From positions 930,001-994,000 of the forward strand of contig NZ_CP021138.1 of the NCBI RefSeq assembly GCF_002162035.1: a stretch of 64,000 nucleotides of DNA. The letters are read 5' to 3'. How positions within the stretch are numbered: position 1 is the first letter of the stretch; each line of letters starts with the position of its first letter. Under the pieces are notes generated by a model. It did no database searches. It was not told the origin of the DNA and saw only the letters and a list, made by a program, of their open reading frames with translations. A program made the translations under genes and the position numbers. This DNA comes from Sulfuriferula sp. AH1 (GTDB taxonomy: Bacteria > Pseudomonadota > Gammaproteobacteria > Burkholderiales > Sulfuriferulaceae). Shown here piece by piece: positions 55,025 to 63,087 of the stretch.

Positions 55025-55369
55025 ATGGACAACACCTTGCTGACCGATAACGAGAAATCCGCCAAAAGCCTGACGACGATCATTTATGCCTTGTATGCCG
55101 CTTCGTTCCTGTTCGGCATCACGGCGATCGCGGCGATCATGATGAATTACATCAAACGCGACGATGTGGCCGGGACGTTTCTGGAAAGCCATTTCCGCTG
55201 GCAGATACGTACTTTCTGGTTCGGCCTGCTGTGGGGCGTGATCGGCGGCATCACTACGCTGATCCTGGTCGGCTGGCTGATATTGTTCGCCAATACCCTG
55301 TGGCTCATTTACCGCATTATCAAGGGCTGGCTGAATCTGAATGACAACAAATCCATGTATATGGCTTAA
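55025..55369 (+). CDS. DUF4870-like membrane protein
   Basis: The 114-aa protein starts at MDNTLLTDNE (GAGG upstream). It has three predicted helices: LTTIIYALYAASFLFGITAIAAIMM, TFWFGLLWGVIGGITTLILVGW and LILFANTLWLIYRIIKGW. The FLESHFRWQIRTFW segment is typical of DUF4870 and related small membrane proteins. The function is unknown. It precedes the PNPOx-like gene by 11 bases. Confidence 0.82.
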   Translation: MDNTLLTDNEKSAKSLTTIIYALYAASFLFGITAIAAIMMNYIKRDDVAGTFLESHFRWQIRTFWFGLLWGVIGGITTLILVGWLILFANTLWLIYRIIKGWLNLNDNKSMYMA

Positions 55370-55380
55370 CGAGGCGGAAT

Positions 55381-55932
55381 ATGGGACAAAGATATACCGA
55401 AATCTCCGAAAAGCTGGCGCAGTTCATCGCTGAGCAGAAGATATTTTTTGTAGGGACCGCGACTGACGACAGCAGCGTCAACGTGTCGCCCAAGGGAATG
55501 GATTCGTTGCGTGTCATCGACCAGAATCGTGTGGTCTGGCTCAATGTCACCGGCAGCGGCAACGAAACCGCTGCGCATGTGCAGATAAATCCGCGCATGA
55601 CGCTGATGTTCTGCGATTTTGATGGCGCGCCGATGATATTGCGCTTGTATGGCAAGGCGAAAGTGATTCACCAGAAAGATGTCGAATGGGATGCGTTGTT
55701 TGCGCTGTTCGATCCGCTTCCCGGCGCTCGCCAGATTTTCGATCTGTCGGTAGAGCTGGTGCAGACCTCGTGCGGGATGGGCGTGCCTTATTTCAACTAC
55801 GTCGGCGAACGCGAACAGTTGACCAACTGGGCGTTAAAGAAAGGTCCTGCAGGTTTGATGCAATATTGGAAAGACAAGAATCAGACCAGTCTGGACGGGA
55901 TTCCTACGGATATCGTTGCGAAGAATATCTGA
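55381..55932 (+). CDS. Pyridoxamine 5'-phosphate oxidase family protein
   Basis: The 183-aa protein has a split-barrel FMN-binding fold: FVGTATDDSSVNVSPKGMDS near the N-terminus, VVWLNVTGSGNETAAHVQINPRMTLMF in the middle and ILRLYGKAKVIHQKD later. GAGGCGGAAT precedes the ATG. Such proteins are often flavin- or F420-dependent oxidoreductases or haem-binding proteins rather than true PdxH; the reaction is unknown. Confidence 0.88.
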   Translation: MGQRYTEISEKLAQFIAEQKIFFVGTATDDSSVNVSPKGMDSLRVIDQNRVVWLNVTGSGNETAAHVQINPRMTLMFCDFDGAPMILRLYGKAKVIHQKDVEWDALFALFDPLPGARQIFDLSVELVQTSCGMGVPYFNYVGEREQLTNWALKKGPAGLMQYWKDKNQTSLDGIPTDIVAKNI

Positions 55933-55982
55933 TATCGGATATTCCCCGTGTTTCACGGCCTCCCTCTGATGCCGAAGTTTTC

Positions 55983-56951
55983 CTAGACGACTTCGGCAGG
56001 CGCCAGCCGGCACATTACATCATGGTCGCCCAGCTCGATCTGGAAAGTGGCGTGACCGATATGGAAACGATGGGCCAATTCATCGGCGATGCTGTCAAGA
56101 AATGCATCGCCGGGATGGCCTTCGGGCGTGACGAGGTGGACGGTAAGCGCGTTTTCGGTGGTGCTCATGCCCCAGATATGCAGGTCGTGTACCTCGCGCA
56201 CTTGCGGCAGGCCGAGCAGGTAAGCCTGGATTTTGGCAGGATCTACGGCGTCGGGCACGGCGTGCAGTGCCAGCTTCAACGATTGCTTGAACAGGCCCCA
56301 GGTGCCGATAAAGATGACGGCGGCAATCAGCAGACTGATGGCCGGGTCCAGCCACAGCCAGCCGGTCAGCATCATGCCCACGCCTGCCAGCGCTACACCG
56401 ACCGATACAGCCGCATCGGCTACCATGTGTACAAATGCGCCGCGCAGGTTGAGGTCGTCCTTGTGACCTTTCATCAGCATGAGTGCGGTGATGGTGTTGA
56501 CGACCACGCCCGCCAGGGCGACCCAGATCATGACAGGTTCATTTACCGCCATCGGCTCGCTAAAGCGCCGGATGGCTTCCCAGGATATGCCGCCTACCGC
56601 GATGAGCAGCAGCATGGCGTTAGCCAGCGCGGCCAGTATGGTGGTGCTGCGCAGGCCGTAGCTAAAGCGCAGCGAAGGCAGACGCCGTGCCAGTATCATG
56701 GACCCCCACGCTGCCAGCAGACCGATCACATCGCTGAAATTGTGTCCGGCATCTGCCAGCAGCGATAGCGAATCGGCATAAATGCCGAATCCGATTTCGA
56801 TGACGACAAAGGCCATGTTCAGGCTGACGCCTACCGCAAATGCGCGGCTGGTCGTATCGACATTGCTGTGATCATGATGGTGATGATGGGCATGACCGTG
56901 ATCATGGTGGCCGTGGTCATGATGCTCATGGTGGTCGTGCTGTGCGTTCAT
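55983..56951 (-). CDS. Cation diffusion facilitator (CzcD-like) metal efflux protein
   Basis: The 322-aa CDF protein has a His/Asp-rich N-terminus (HDHHEHHDHGHHDHGHAHH), six membrane helices, the zinc-site motifs ADAGHNFSDV (helix 2) and HMVADAAVS (helix 5), and a cytoplasmic C-terminal domain (EVHDLHIWGMSTTENALTVHL). It exports Zn, Co, Cd or similar ions in exchange for protons. It is the last gene of the ArsR-led operon. Its final codons lie within a perfect 8-bp hairpin (GCCGAAGT / ACTTCGGC, 55971-55997). Confidence 0.93.
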   Translation of the reverse strand: MNAQHDHHEHHDHGHHDHGHAHHHHHDHSNVDTTSRAFAVGVSLNMAFVVIEIGFGIYADSLSLLADAGHNFSDVIGLLAAWGSMILARRLPSLRFSYGLRSTTILAALANAMLLLIAVGGISWEAIRRFSEPMAVNEPVMIWVALAGVVVNTITALMLMKGHKDDLNLRGAFVHMVADAAVSVGVALAGVGMMLTGWLWLDPAISLLIAAVIFIGTWGLFKQSLKLALHAVPDAVDPAKIQAYLLGLPQVREVHDLHIWGMSTTENALTVHLVTPEGHPGDAFLDSIADELAHRFHIGHATFQIELGDHDVMCRLAPAEVV

Positions 56952-56974
56952 CAGGGTATTTCCGGTTATAAATA

Positions 56975-57208
56975 TCAGGTTAGCCAGCTATCGATCTTCT
57001 TGCGATCGGGTACGCCGCCGGCATGCACTACGATGCCGTCGATCACTACACCGGGCGTGGACATCACGCCATAACCCAGAATATCGGCAATGGCCTCGAC
57101 CTTTTCCAGCAGTATCGCAATGCCTTTTTCCCTGGCGGCCTCTTCGATGAGCCGGGTTGTCGTTTTGCAGTTGGTGCAACCGGTGCCGAGTACTTTGATG
57201 TTTTTCAT
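56975..57208 (-). CDS. Small thioredoxin-like redox protein
   Basis: The 77-aa thioredoxin-fold protein has redox motif CTNC (GTGCTNCKTT near residue 11) and the cis-Pro in STPGVVIDG. Size and motif match the small redox-active disulfide proteins of the TIGR00412 family. AAGGAATTGTC precedes the ATG. In arsenic/metal operons it may supply electrons to a reductase or handle Cys-bound metal; that is inference. Confidence 0.9.
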   Translation of the reverse strand: MKNIKVLGTGCTNCKTTTRLIEEAAREKGIAILLEKVEAIADILGYGVMSTPGVVIDGIVVHAGGVPDRKKIDSWLT

Positions 57209-57287
57209 GACAATTCCTTTCGGTGACTGTAAACGGCGAGTCGGCTTCGTGTCGGCTCGCCGATCTTGAGCGTGCTTTTTTACTGCC

Positions 57288-57602
57288 CTAGCAGCAGGAT
57301 TTGCCGCTGGGGGTAGGGGTGCAGCATGCTTCAGCTACCGGAATGTTAAGTGGCTTTGCCAGTACAGGCGCAGCCGACATTTTAGCTGAAAATGCTGCAT
57401 CAAAACTGACATCGAACTTTTGTCCGGCTTCATCGCGGATATGACGAGCGATTTCTACCACCAGATCGATTTGCTCCCCGGTAATGCCGAATTGCTTGAG
57501 TTTGTCGATCTGGCACAGGCCTTGTCCGGGGTGATTGGCGGCAATATTCGCTGCCAGTGATACCAGAGACACGATTGAGGGATGCAGAATTGCGTGAGCC
57601 AT
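57288..57602 (-). CDS. Unknown protein with CC...CC C-terminal tail
   Basis: The 104-aa product shows no domain I recognise. After a Ser/Ala-rich N-terminus, the middle part (IDKLKQFGITGEQIDLVVEIARHIRDEAGQKFD) is a helical segment. The tail ends with CCTPTPSGKSCC, two Cys pairs separated by eight residues, which looks like a metalloid-binding site. AAGGAG lies six bases before the ATG. It sits in an ArsR-led operon, so As(III) or soft-metal binding is a reasonable guess. Confidence 0.8.
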   Translation of the reverse strand: MAHAILHPSIVSLVSLAANIAANHPGQGLCQIDKLKQFGITGEQIDLVVEIARHIRDEAGQKFDVSFDAAFSAKMSAAPVLAKPLNIPVAEACCTPTPSGKSCC

Positions 57603-57617
57603 TTCGCTCTCCTTTCC

Positions 57618-57833
57618 TTATTTGCTGCAGCAAGCGGCTTTTTTGCCATTGCCGAACAGTACGCCTGCTGGGCAGAAGCCGGTAAAGGTAGCCTGGAATG
57701 CCATGATGCTGGCGAAACCGGCTATCCATAAGAAACTGGGATGTAACAGATTGAACTGGCCGGAAAAATGGGTTGCTGCCAGCGAGACCAATACCATGAC
57801 CGACATCATGCGCGTCATTTTGTTGCCTTTCAT
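57618..57833 (-). CDS. DUF2892 (YgaP-like) small membrane protein
   Basis: The 71-aa protein has two hydrophobic stretches (SVMVLVSLAATHF and FLWIAGFASIMAFQATFTGFCP) and the TGFCP motif common in DUF2892 proteins, then a CC tail (KKAACCSK). AGGAG lies seven bases before the ATG. DUF2892 proteins resemble the membrane part of rhodanese YgaP and are frequent in metal-stress clusters. Confidence 0.85.
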   Translation of the reverse strand: MKGNKMTRMMSVMVLVSLAATHFSGQFNLLHPSFLWIAGFASIMAFQATFTGFCPAGVLFGNGKKAACCSK

Positions 57834-57859
57834 TGTGATACTCCTATCATTGGTTCAAA

Positions 57860-58918
57860 TTAAAGCACTGCATTAAATACATAGCCAACGAACAATATGC
57901 CCGCAGACACGACGCCGACAAAAGTTGCGATCAACCTGGGTTTGAGTACCTTGCGTAGTATGATCATTTCGGGAAATGACAGCGCGGTGACACTCATCAT
58001 GAAGGCCAATACCGTACCCAATGCCGCACCTTTGCCGAGCAAGGCCTGCACTACCGGAATAATGCCTGCCGCATTGGAATACATGGGTACGCCGATCAAT
58101 ACTGCTGCGGGCACAGACCACCAGGCGCCCTTGCCCATGATACCTGCCATGAAGTTTTGCGGTACATAGCCGTGGATACCGGCACCGACCGCGACGCCCA
58201 GAACGATGTAGGGCCACACCTTGCCGACGATTTCCTTGAGGTGGCGGATGCCTGCTTCAAAACGCTCAGGCCAGGTTTGTTTCCGGTCGAGATTGGCGAT
58301 GACCGCGCCGCCTTTGGCCTGAATGGCCTGCACCCAGTCTTCCAGATGCTTTTCCATGCCGAGCTTGCCGATAACCAATCCGGCGACGATCGCAACAGCC
58401 AGCCCCAGGCCCAGATACAGCAGCGCGATTTTCCAGCCGAACAAGCCGAACAGCAGACCCAGCGCGACTTCATTCACCATGGGTGCGGAGATCAGGAAGG
58501 AGAAGGTCACCCCCAGCGGTACCCCCGCCTGCAGGAAGCCGATAAACAGCGGCACCGCCGAGCACGAGCAAAAGGGCGTGACGATGCCCAGACTGGCGGC
58601 CATGACATTGCCGATACCCAGCCGGCGCCCGGATAACAGTTGCCGGGTACGCTCGGGGGCCACGAAAGTCTGGATCACGCCCATCGCGAATACGATGAGT
58701 GCGAGCAGCATCAATACCTTGGGCGTTTCGAACACGAAGAAGTTGAGCGCTTGTCCGAGATGCGTGTCTGCGGCAATTCCGGTCAGACTCATGCCGTAAT
58801 CGGCAAGGTTCTGCAGCTGGCTGTAAAGCGCTATCCATACTGCCAGTCCGAGCGCAACCGCCGCCAGCCATTTGACGGTATTGATGCCTTCGGGTGAACG
58901 CTGTTGCATTATCTCCAC
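57860..58918 (-). CDS. ArsP/DUF318-type metal or organoarsenical permease
   Basis: The 352-aa protein has about eight membrane helices and the hallmark TPFCSCSAVPLFIGF motif of the PF03773 family, whose members (ArsP, SO_0444 type) export trivalent organoarsenicals or metal ions. I keep the GTG at 58918: AGGAG lies seven bases upstream. A conserved PMYSNAAGIIPVV segment lies in the second half. It lies 27 bases downstream of arsR. Inorganic As(III), Cu or Zn cannot be excluded as substrates. Confidence 0.9.
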   Translation of the reverse strand: MEIMQQRSPEGINTVKWLAAVALGLAVWIALYSQLQNLADYGMSLTGIAADTHLGQALNFFVFETPKVLMLLALIVFAMGVIQTFVAPERTRQLLSGRRLGIGNVMAASLGIVTPFCSCSAVPLFIGFLQAGVPLGVTFSFLISAPMVNEVALGLLFGLFGWKIALLYLGLGLAVAIVAGLVIGKLGMEKHLEDWVQAIQAKGGAVIANLDRKQTWPERFEAGIRHLKEIVGKVWPYIVLGVAVGAGIHGYVPQNFMAGIMGKGAWWSVPAAVLIGVPMYSNAAGIIPVVQALLGKGAALGTVLAFMMSVTALSFPEMIILRKVLKPRLIATFVGVVSAGILFVGYVFNAVL

Positions 58919-58945
58919 GTCACTGCTCCTGAGCTGCCGTTGGCT

Positions 58946-59272
58946 TCAAGCTGCGCAACAGGCGTTGTTTGTATCACTGCCGCAAGCCGAGGCTTCCAGC
59001 GCCATCGCGGTTGCCATTTGCGCTAATGTTACCTGCGTCCAGTCTGGCAGTGCCGGGTTGATGCGGTAATGCACCCATGTGCCCGAGCGCCGTGTGCTTA
59101 CCAGCTCCGCTTCGCGTAATATCGCCAGGTGGCGCGATACCTTCGGTTGCGACATGTCCAGCGTGGCATACAGCTCGCAGACACAGGATTCGCCGTGCTG
59201 CAGCAAATGCGTCAGCAACTGGCGGCGAGTGGTGTCGGCGAGGACGGTAAATAACGTGCTGGAATCCATCAT
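58946..59272 (-). CDS. arsR: ArsR/SmtB-family metalloregulator
   Basis: The 108-aa winged-helix repressor has the family signature LADTTRRQLLTHLL and a Cys pair in SCVCELYATLDMSQPKVSRHL, close to the ELCVCDL As(III)-sensing motif of ArsR. Further Cys at the C-terminus (ACGSDTNNACCAA) may add metal binding. No ribosome site is visible before the two start codons, so translation may be leaderless. It heads the six-gene operon and faces arsC; loss of DNA binding on As(III) would derepress both. Confidence 0.93.
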   Translation of the reverse strand: MMDSSTLFTVLADTTRRQLLTHLLQHGESCVCELYATLDMSQPKVSRHLAILREAELVSTRRSGTWVHYRINPALPDWTQVTLAQMATAMALEASACGSDTNNACCAA

Positions 59273-59304
59273 GCGTTTAATATATATGTATTAGTAAATA
59301 TATG

Positions 59305-59320
59305 TCAATACGTATATTGA
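59305..59320. promoter_or_regulatory. Candidate ArsR operator
   Basis: TCAATA-CGTA-TATTGA is a perfect 6-bp dyad 33 bases upstream of the arsR start, in a very AT-rich stretch between arsR and arsC. ArsR-family sites are AT-rich dyads of this kind in the promoter region. Confidence 0.5.
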
Positions 59321-59376
59321 AAAATGGACGAACTATGGTTACCATTCAGCTCCCCGATATATTCTCTGAGAACACC

Positions 59377-59793
59377 ATGTCCGACATAACGATCTATCAT
59401 AATTCCGCCTGCGGCACTTCGCGCAATGTGCTCGCCATCATCCGCAATACCGGCGTCGAACCGGAAATCATCGAATATCTGCAAACGCCGCCCAGTCGCG
59501 ACAAGTTGGTGGAGCTGATTGCGGCAATGGGGACGCCGGTACGCGAACTGCTGAGGCGCAAAGGCACGCCGTACGATGAGCTGGATCTGGACAACGGCAA
59601 GTGGAGCGATGACGAGCTGATCGATTTCATGATGGCGTATCCCATCCTGATCAACCGGCCTGTCGTGGTCACGCCGCTCGGCACCCGGCTGTGCCGGCCT
59701 TCGGAAACCGTGCTGGAAATCCTGCCCTTGCCGCAACTGGGGCCGATCGCCAAGGAAGACGGCGAGGTGATCGTGGCCAGGACGGATGTCTGA
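59377..59793 (+). CDS. arsC: Arsenate reductase, glutaredoxin-dependent ArsC
   Basis: The 138-aa protein starts at MSDITIYHNSACGTSRN; the frame is open 25 codons further upstream, but that part crosses the operator region. The catalytic Cys lies in NSACGTSRNVL near residue 12. Arg residues of the ArsC fold are present in LINRPVVVTPLGTRLCRP. The enzyme reduces arsenate to arsenite using glutathione and glutaredoxin. It is divergent from arsR, giving one regulatory unit. YffB/Spx relatives are possible but lack this RPVV block. Confidence 0.92.
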   Translation: MSDITIYHNSACGTSRNVLAIIRNTGVEPEIIEYLQTPPSRDKLVELIAAMGTPVRELLRRKGTPYDELDLDNGKWSDDELIDFMMAYPILINRPVVVTPLGTRLCRPSETVLEILPLPQLGPIAKEDGEVIVARTDV

Positions 59794-59955
59794 GCGTGAG
59801 CGGGTCGTTGCTGCGGATTGCACATAAAACTTGCAGCCGAAGTTGCGTAAAACGTTTGTGTCCGATTAGCGTCAGGAAAAATGGATAACATGGGTAGTGC
59901 CGCAATGTTACGGCAAACTAAACGCCACTGTTGTGCGGCGTATTGAGCAAGGAGT

Positions 59956-60072
59956 ATGGTGGTGATAAAAATCAGCAAGTCGGCTCGTCGAGTTCTGTTC
60001 GTGATCAGTATGGTTTTGCTCGGTGCTGCCGTGGTAGTTGTGCTCGGCATGATGCTTCTTGGCCACGCATAG
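59956..60072 (+). CDS. Putative 38-aa single-span membrane protein
   Basis: AAGGAG directly precedes ATG, GTG, GTG in one frame; GTG at 59959 or 59962 has the better spacing. The peptide has a basic start (KISKSARR) and one hydrophobic helix (VLFVISMVLLGAAVVVVLGM) and ends at TAG 60070-60072. The composition looks real, but the function is unknown. Confidence 0.5.
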   Translation: MVVIKISKSARRVLFVISMVLLGAAVVVVLGMMLLGHA

Positions 60073-60140
60073 CCCTGGATTGTTAAACCGAATCACGTGG
60101 CATGTAACCCTGCAAATCATCTGCCGAAGCACTGGCCGTT

Positions 60141-61082
60141 TTACATCAGGCAATAATTGAGCGGTTGCAGCTGCTGGAGCTCGTGTTCGTCGCCTACCGC
60201 TTCGCGCAAGTTGATTTCTATCGAGCGACAGATCGCTTCCAGCGCCAGATCGTTTGGGGAGGTGCCGAACGGCTCCTCGATTTCGTCGCCCAGCGCGTCC
60301 AGTCCGAAAAACGTATAAGCGACGATGCCGACGACGAAAGGCGTCATGAAACCTATCGTATCCACCAGTCCGAAAGGCAGCAGGAAACAGTACAGATAAG
60401 CGGTACGGTGCAGCATCAGGGTATAGGAGAACGGAATAGGCGTGCTTTTGATGCGCTCGCAGGCGGCGGCAGCGGAAGTCATGGCGGACATGGTGGCATC
60501 AAGGGACGTCGCCAGGCAGCTGTCGAGGCGCTGTTCATTCATGCACAGACGCAGGTCGTTGCCCATCTGGCGCATCAGATAATCGGGAAGGTTGCTGGTC
60601 TGGTCGAGGTGCTGCCATTCCTGTTGTGTGAGCAAGGGCTGGAGCTCGGTACGGGCATCGGTATTTCGCAGCTGATGACGCAACGCGTGCGAGAAGGCGA
60701 TGGCGCGGTAGATCATCCTGACACGTATGTCCTTGAATCCGGTGGTAGCCTTGAGCGGTTCGGCGTGCTCGATCAGGCTCAGGCACTGGCGTGCGAAATT
60801 GCGGCTGAGCAATACGATTTCGCCCCACAGTTTGCGGCCTTCCCAGTAGCGGTCATAGGCTGCATTGTTGCGGAAACCGAGGAAGATGGCCAACGGCAGG
60901 CCGATGAGGGTGAACGGGATGGCAGTCAGCGTGATTTTCAACCGGAACAGATCGCCGTGATTCAGCGTGACCAGGGTAGCCACCACGATGTTGATTACCA
61001 GTACTTTCCATATCTGTTTCAGAATCGAACCGCGTAACACTAAGAACAATTGTATCCCTGAGGGCCTGCCGCGAACTATCAT
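60141..61082 (-). CDS. Bestrophin-like family protein (UPF0187)
   Basis: The 313-aa membrane protein has four predicted helices and the FRNNAAYDRYWEGRKLWGEI segment typical of bacterial bestrophin homologues (YneE type). The C-terminal part has YTFFGLDALGDEIEEPFG, the second bestrophin signature. These form pentameric ion channels, selective for cations in the bacterial structures studied. AAGG lies seven bases before the ATG. Confidence 0.92.
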   Translation of the reverse strand: MIVRGRPSGIQLFLVLRGSILKQIWKVLVINIVVATLVTLNHGDLFRLKITLTAIPFTLIGLPLAIFLGFRNNAAYDRYWEGRKLWGEIVLLSRNFARQCLSLIEHAEPLKATTGFKDIRVRMIYRAIAFSHALRHQLRNTDARTELQPLLTQQEWQHLDQTSNLPDYLMRQMGNDLRLCMNEQRLDSCLATSLDATMSAMTSAAAACERIKSTPIPFSYTLMLHRTAYLYCFLLPFGLVDTIGFMTPFVVGIVAYTFFGLDALGDEIEEPFGTSPNDLALEAICRSIEINLREAVGDEHELQQLQPLNYCLM

Positions 61083-61151
61083 AAAATAACCTTTTGCCGG
61101 TGTAGTGGAGTTGCTGGAATGGTGTGAGAGGGAATTGGCTGTTTGCGCATG

Positions 61152-62459
61152 TTATTTTTTGCGGGCTTTCCGATCCAGCGCCTGCAGGTGTTCCAGTTTT
61201 TCTGCGATCCTGCTTTCCAGACCGCGTGGCACCGGCTGATACCAGCCCGGCTCCGCCATGTCGTCCGGCAGGTAGGTCTCGCCGGCGGCGTAGGCTTCCG
61301 GTTCATCATGCGCATAGCGGTAGGCGTGGCCGTAACCCAGTTCTTTCATCAGTTTGGTAGGCGCATTACGCAGATGCACCGGCACTGTGCTGGATTTGTC
61401 CCTTTTCACAAAGGCCATGGCCTGATTGAATGCGTTATAGCCGGCATTGCTTTTGGCGGCTACTGCCAGATAAATCACTGCCTGCCCTAGTGCCAGCTCA
61501 CCCTCGGGCGAGCCCAGGCGCTCGTAGGTGGTTGCGGCATCGTTAGCCAGCTGCATGGCGCGCGGATCGGCCAGACCGATATCTTCCCAGGCCATGCGGA
61601 TGATGCGCCGCGACAGGTATTTGGGATCGGCGCCGCCATCCAGCATGCGGCATAGCCAGTACAGCGCAGCATCGGGATTGGAGCCGCGCACCGATTTATG
61701 CAATGCGGAAATCTGGTCGTAGAACTGGTCGCCGCCTTTGTCAAAACGCCGCGAGTTGAGTGTCAGCGCCTGTTCGATGAACGCGGCGTCAATGTGGCTG
61801 ATGCCGCTGGTCTGGGCGGCGGTCTGGGTCTGTTCGATCAGGTTGAGCAGGCGTCGTGCGTCTCCATCGGCATAACCGATCAGGGTATCGATGGCGGCTT
61901 CGGACAAATCCAGTGCTATGGCGCTGGCAGCGCGTACGACCAGCTGGCGCAGCTCGTGCGCGCTGAGCGCTTGCAGCACGTACACCTGGGCGCGCGACAG
62001 CAGCGCAGAGTTGACTTCGAAACTGGGATTCTCGGTGGTGGCGCCGATCAGGGTGACCAGGCCGGATTCGACGAACGGCAGCAGCGCATCCTGCTGCGCC
62101 TTGTTGAAGCGGTGGATTTCGTCGACGAACAGCAAGGTGTGGCGGCCGTGTTGCTGCAGCGTTTGTTCGGCCTGCTCCATCGCGGCGCGGATATCCTTGA
62201 CTCCGGCAAATACCGCCGACAGCGCGATGAAGGTGCAGTCGAAAGCATCGGCGGTGAGGCGCGCCAGCGTGGTTTTGCCGACACCGGGCGGCCCCCACAG
62301 GATCATCGAATGCGGCTTGCCCGAGGCGAAGGCCAGGCGCAGCGGTTTGCCCTCGCCGAGCAGGTGGCTTTGGCCGATGACCTCGTCGATGCCGCGCGGC
62401 CGTAGGCGCTCGGCTAGCGGCGCATGGTCTGGAATTCTATGAAATAAATCGTCGCTCAC
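61152..62459 (-). CDS. rarA: Replication-associated recombination protein A
   Basis: The 435-aa clamp-loader-like AAA+ ATPase has Walker A GPPGVGKTTLARLTA near residue 57 and Walker B LLFVDEIHRFNKAQQD near residue 110. Sensor 1 is in IGATTENPSFE, and the C-terminal MgsA domain follows. The start is GTG and overlaps the lolA stop (GTGA). RarA acts at stalled replication forks. The order ftsK-lolA-rarA is common in this class of bacteria. Confidence 0.96.
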   Translation of the reverse strand: MSDDLFHRIPDHAPLAERLRPRGIDEVIGQSHLLGEGKPLRLAFASGKPHSMILWGPPGVGKTTLARLTADAFDCTFIALSAVFAGVKDIRAAMEQAEQTLQQHGRHTLLFVDEIHRFNKAQQDALLPFVESGLVTLIGATTENPSFEVNSALLSRAQVYVLQALSAHELRQLVVRAASAIALDLSEAAIDTLIGYADGDARRLLNLIEQTQTAAQTSGISHIDAAFIEQALTLNSRRFDKGGDQFYDQISALHKSVRGSNPDAALYWLCRMLDGGADPKYLSRRIIRMAWEDIGLADPRAMQLANDAATTYERLGSPEGELALGQAVIYLAVAAKSNAGYNAFNQAMAFVKRDKSSTVPVHLRNAPTKLMKELGYGHAYRYAHDEPEAYAAGETYLPDDMAEPGWYQPVPRGLESRIAEKLEHLQALDRKARKK

Positions 62460-63073
62460 TTGCTGTCTGATATCACATCGACCCCGGGTGGCGGGGTGAA
62501 CTTGAAGGTGCTGGCAGGCAGTTTTGGATTGCGCTCCAGATGGCTGAGCTTGAGTACGGTGGTGAGGCCGAAATTGTCGCGTATCTTCATTTCCGCCAGT
62601 GTGCGCTGGTTAAATCCCATCAGTATCTGATTGAAGCTGCCGTCCTTGTCCTTCGGCGTGGCGCTGAGCCAGGTCAGACCGTCATGCGTGCCGGCATCGG
62701 CCAGCACATAGAATTTTTCAATCTCGTTGTTGCCTGCGAGCAGCGCCGCGGGGCTGCTGCCGAGCGCCTGATCCAGCTGCTTGATGGTGACTTGCTCGAG
62801 GTCGACATCGTACAGGTAGATTTTGCTGCCATCGCCGACGATGAGCTGTTCAAACGGTTTTTGGTAGGCCCAGCGGAATTTGCCCGGGCGCGAGAATGCC
62901 ATGGTGCCGCTGGTTTGCTGTTTGGTCGTGCCGTTCTTGTCGAGTACGGTCTGACTGAAGTCGGCCTTTGCGGTTCGGGTATCGGCGATGAAGGCTTTGA
63001 GAGCGTCAATACCATTGGCGCCGGCACTGGCAGTATAAAACAAGAGGGCGGCAAGCAGACTGAGTTTTTTCAT
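62456..63073 (-). CDS. lolA: Outer-membrane lipoprotein carrier protein LolA
   Basis: The 205-aa protein has a signal peptide (residues 1-19, ASAGAN) and the LolA fold: FSQTVLDKNGTTKQQTSGTMAFSRPGKFRWAYQKPFEQLIVGDG is a characteristic block. It carries lipoproteins from LolCDE to LolB across the periplasm. It lies 14 bases downstream of ftsK and overlaps rarA by four bases. The ribosome site before it is weak. Confidence 0.95.
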   Translation of the reverse strand: MKKLSLLAALLFYTASAGANGIDALKAFIADTRTAKADFSQTVLDKNGTTKQQTSGTMAFSRPGKFRWAYQKPFEQLIVGDGSKIYLYDVDLEQVTIKQLDQALGSSPAALLAGNNEIEKFYVLADAGTHDGLTWLSATPKDKDGSFNQILMGFNQRTLAEMKIRDNFGLTTVLKLSHLERNPKLPASTFKFTPPPGVDVISDSK

Positions 63074-63087
63074 AAATGGATACCGGT

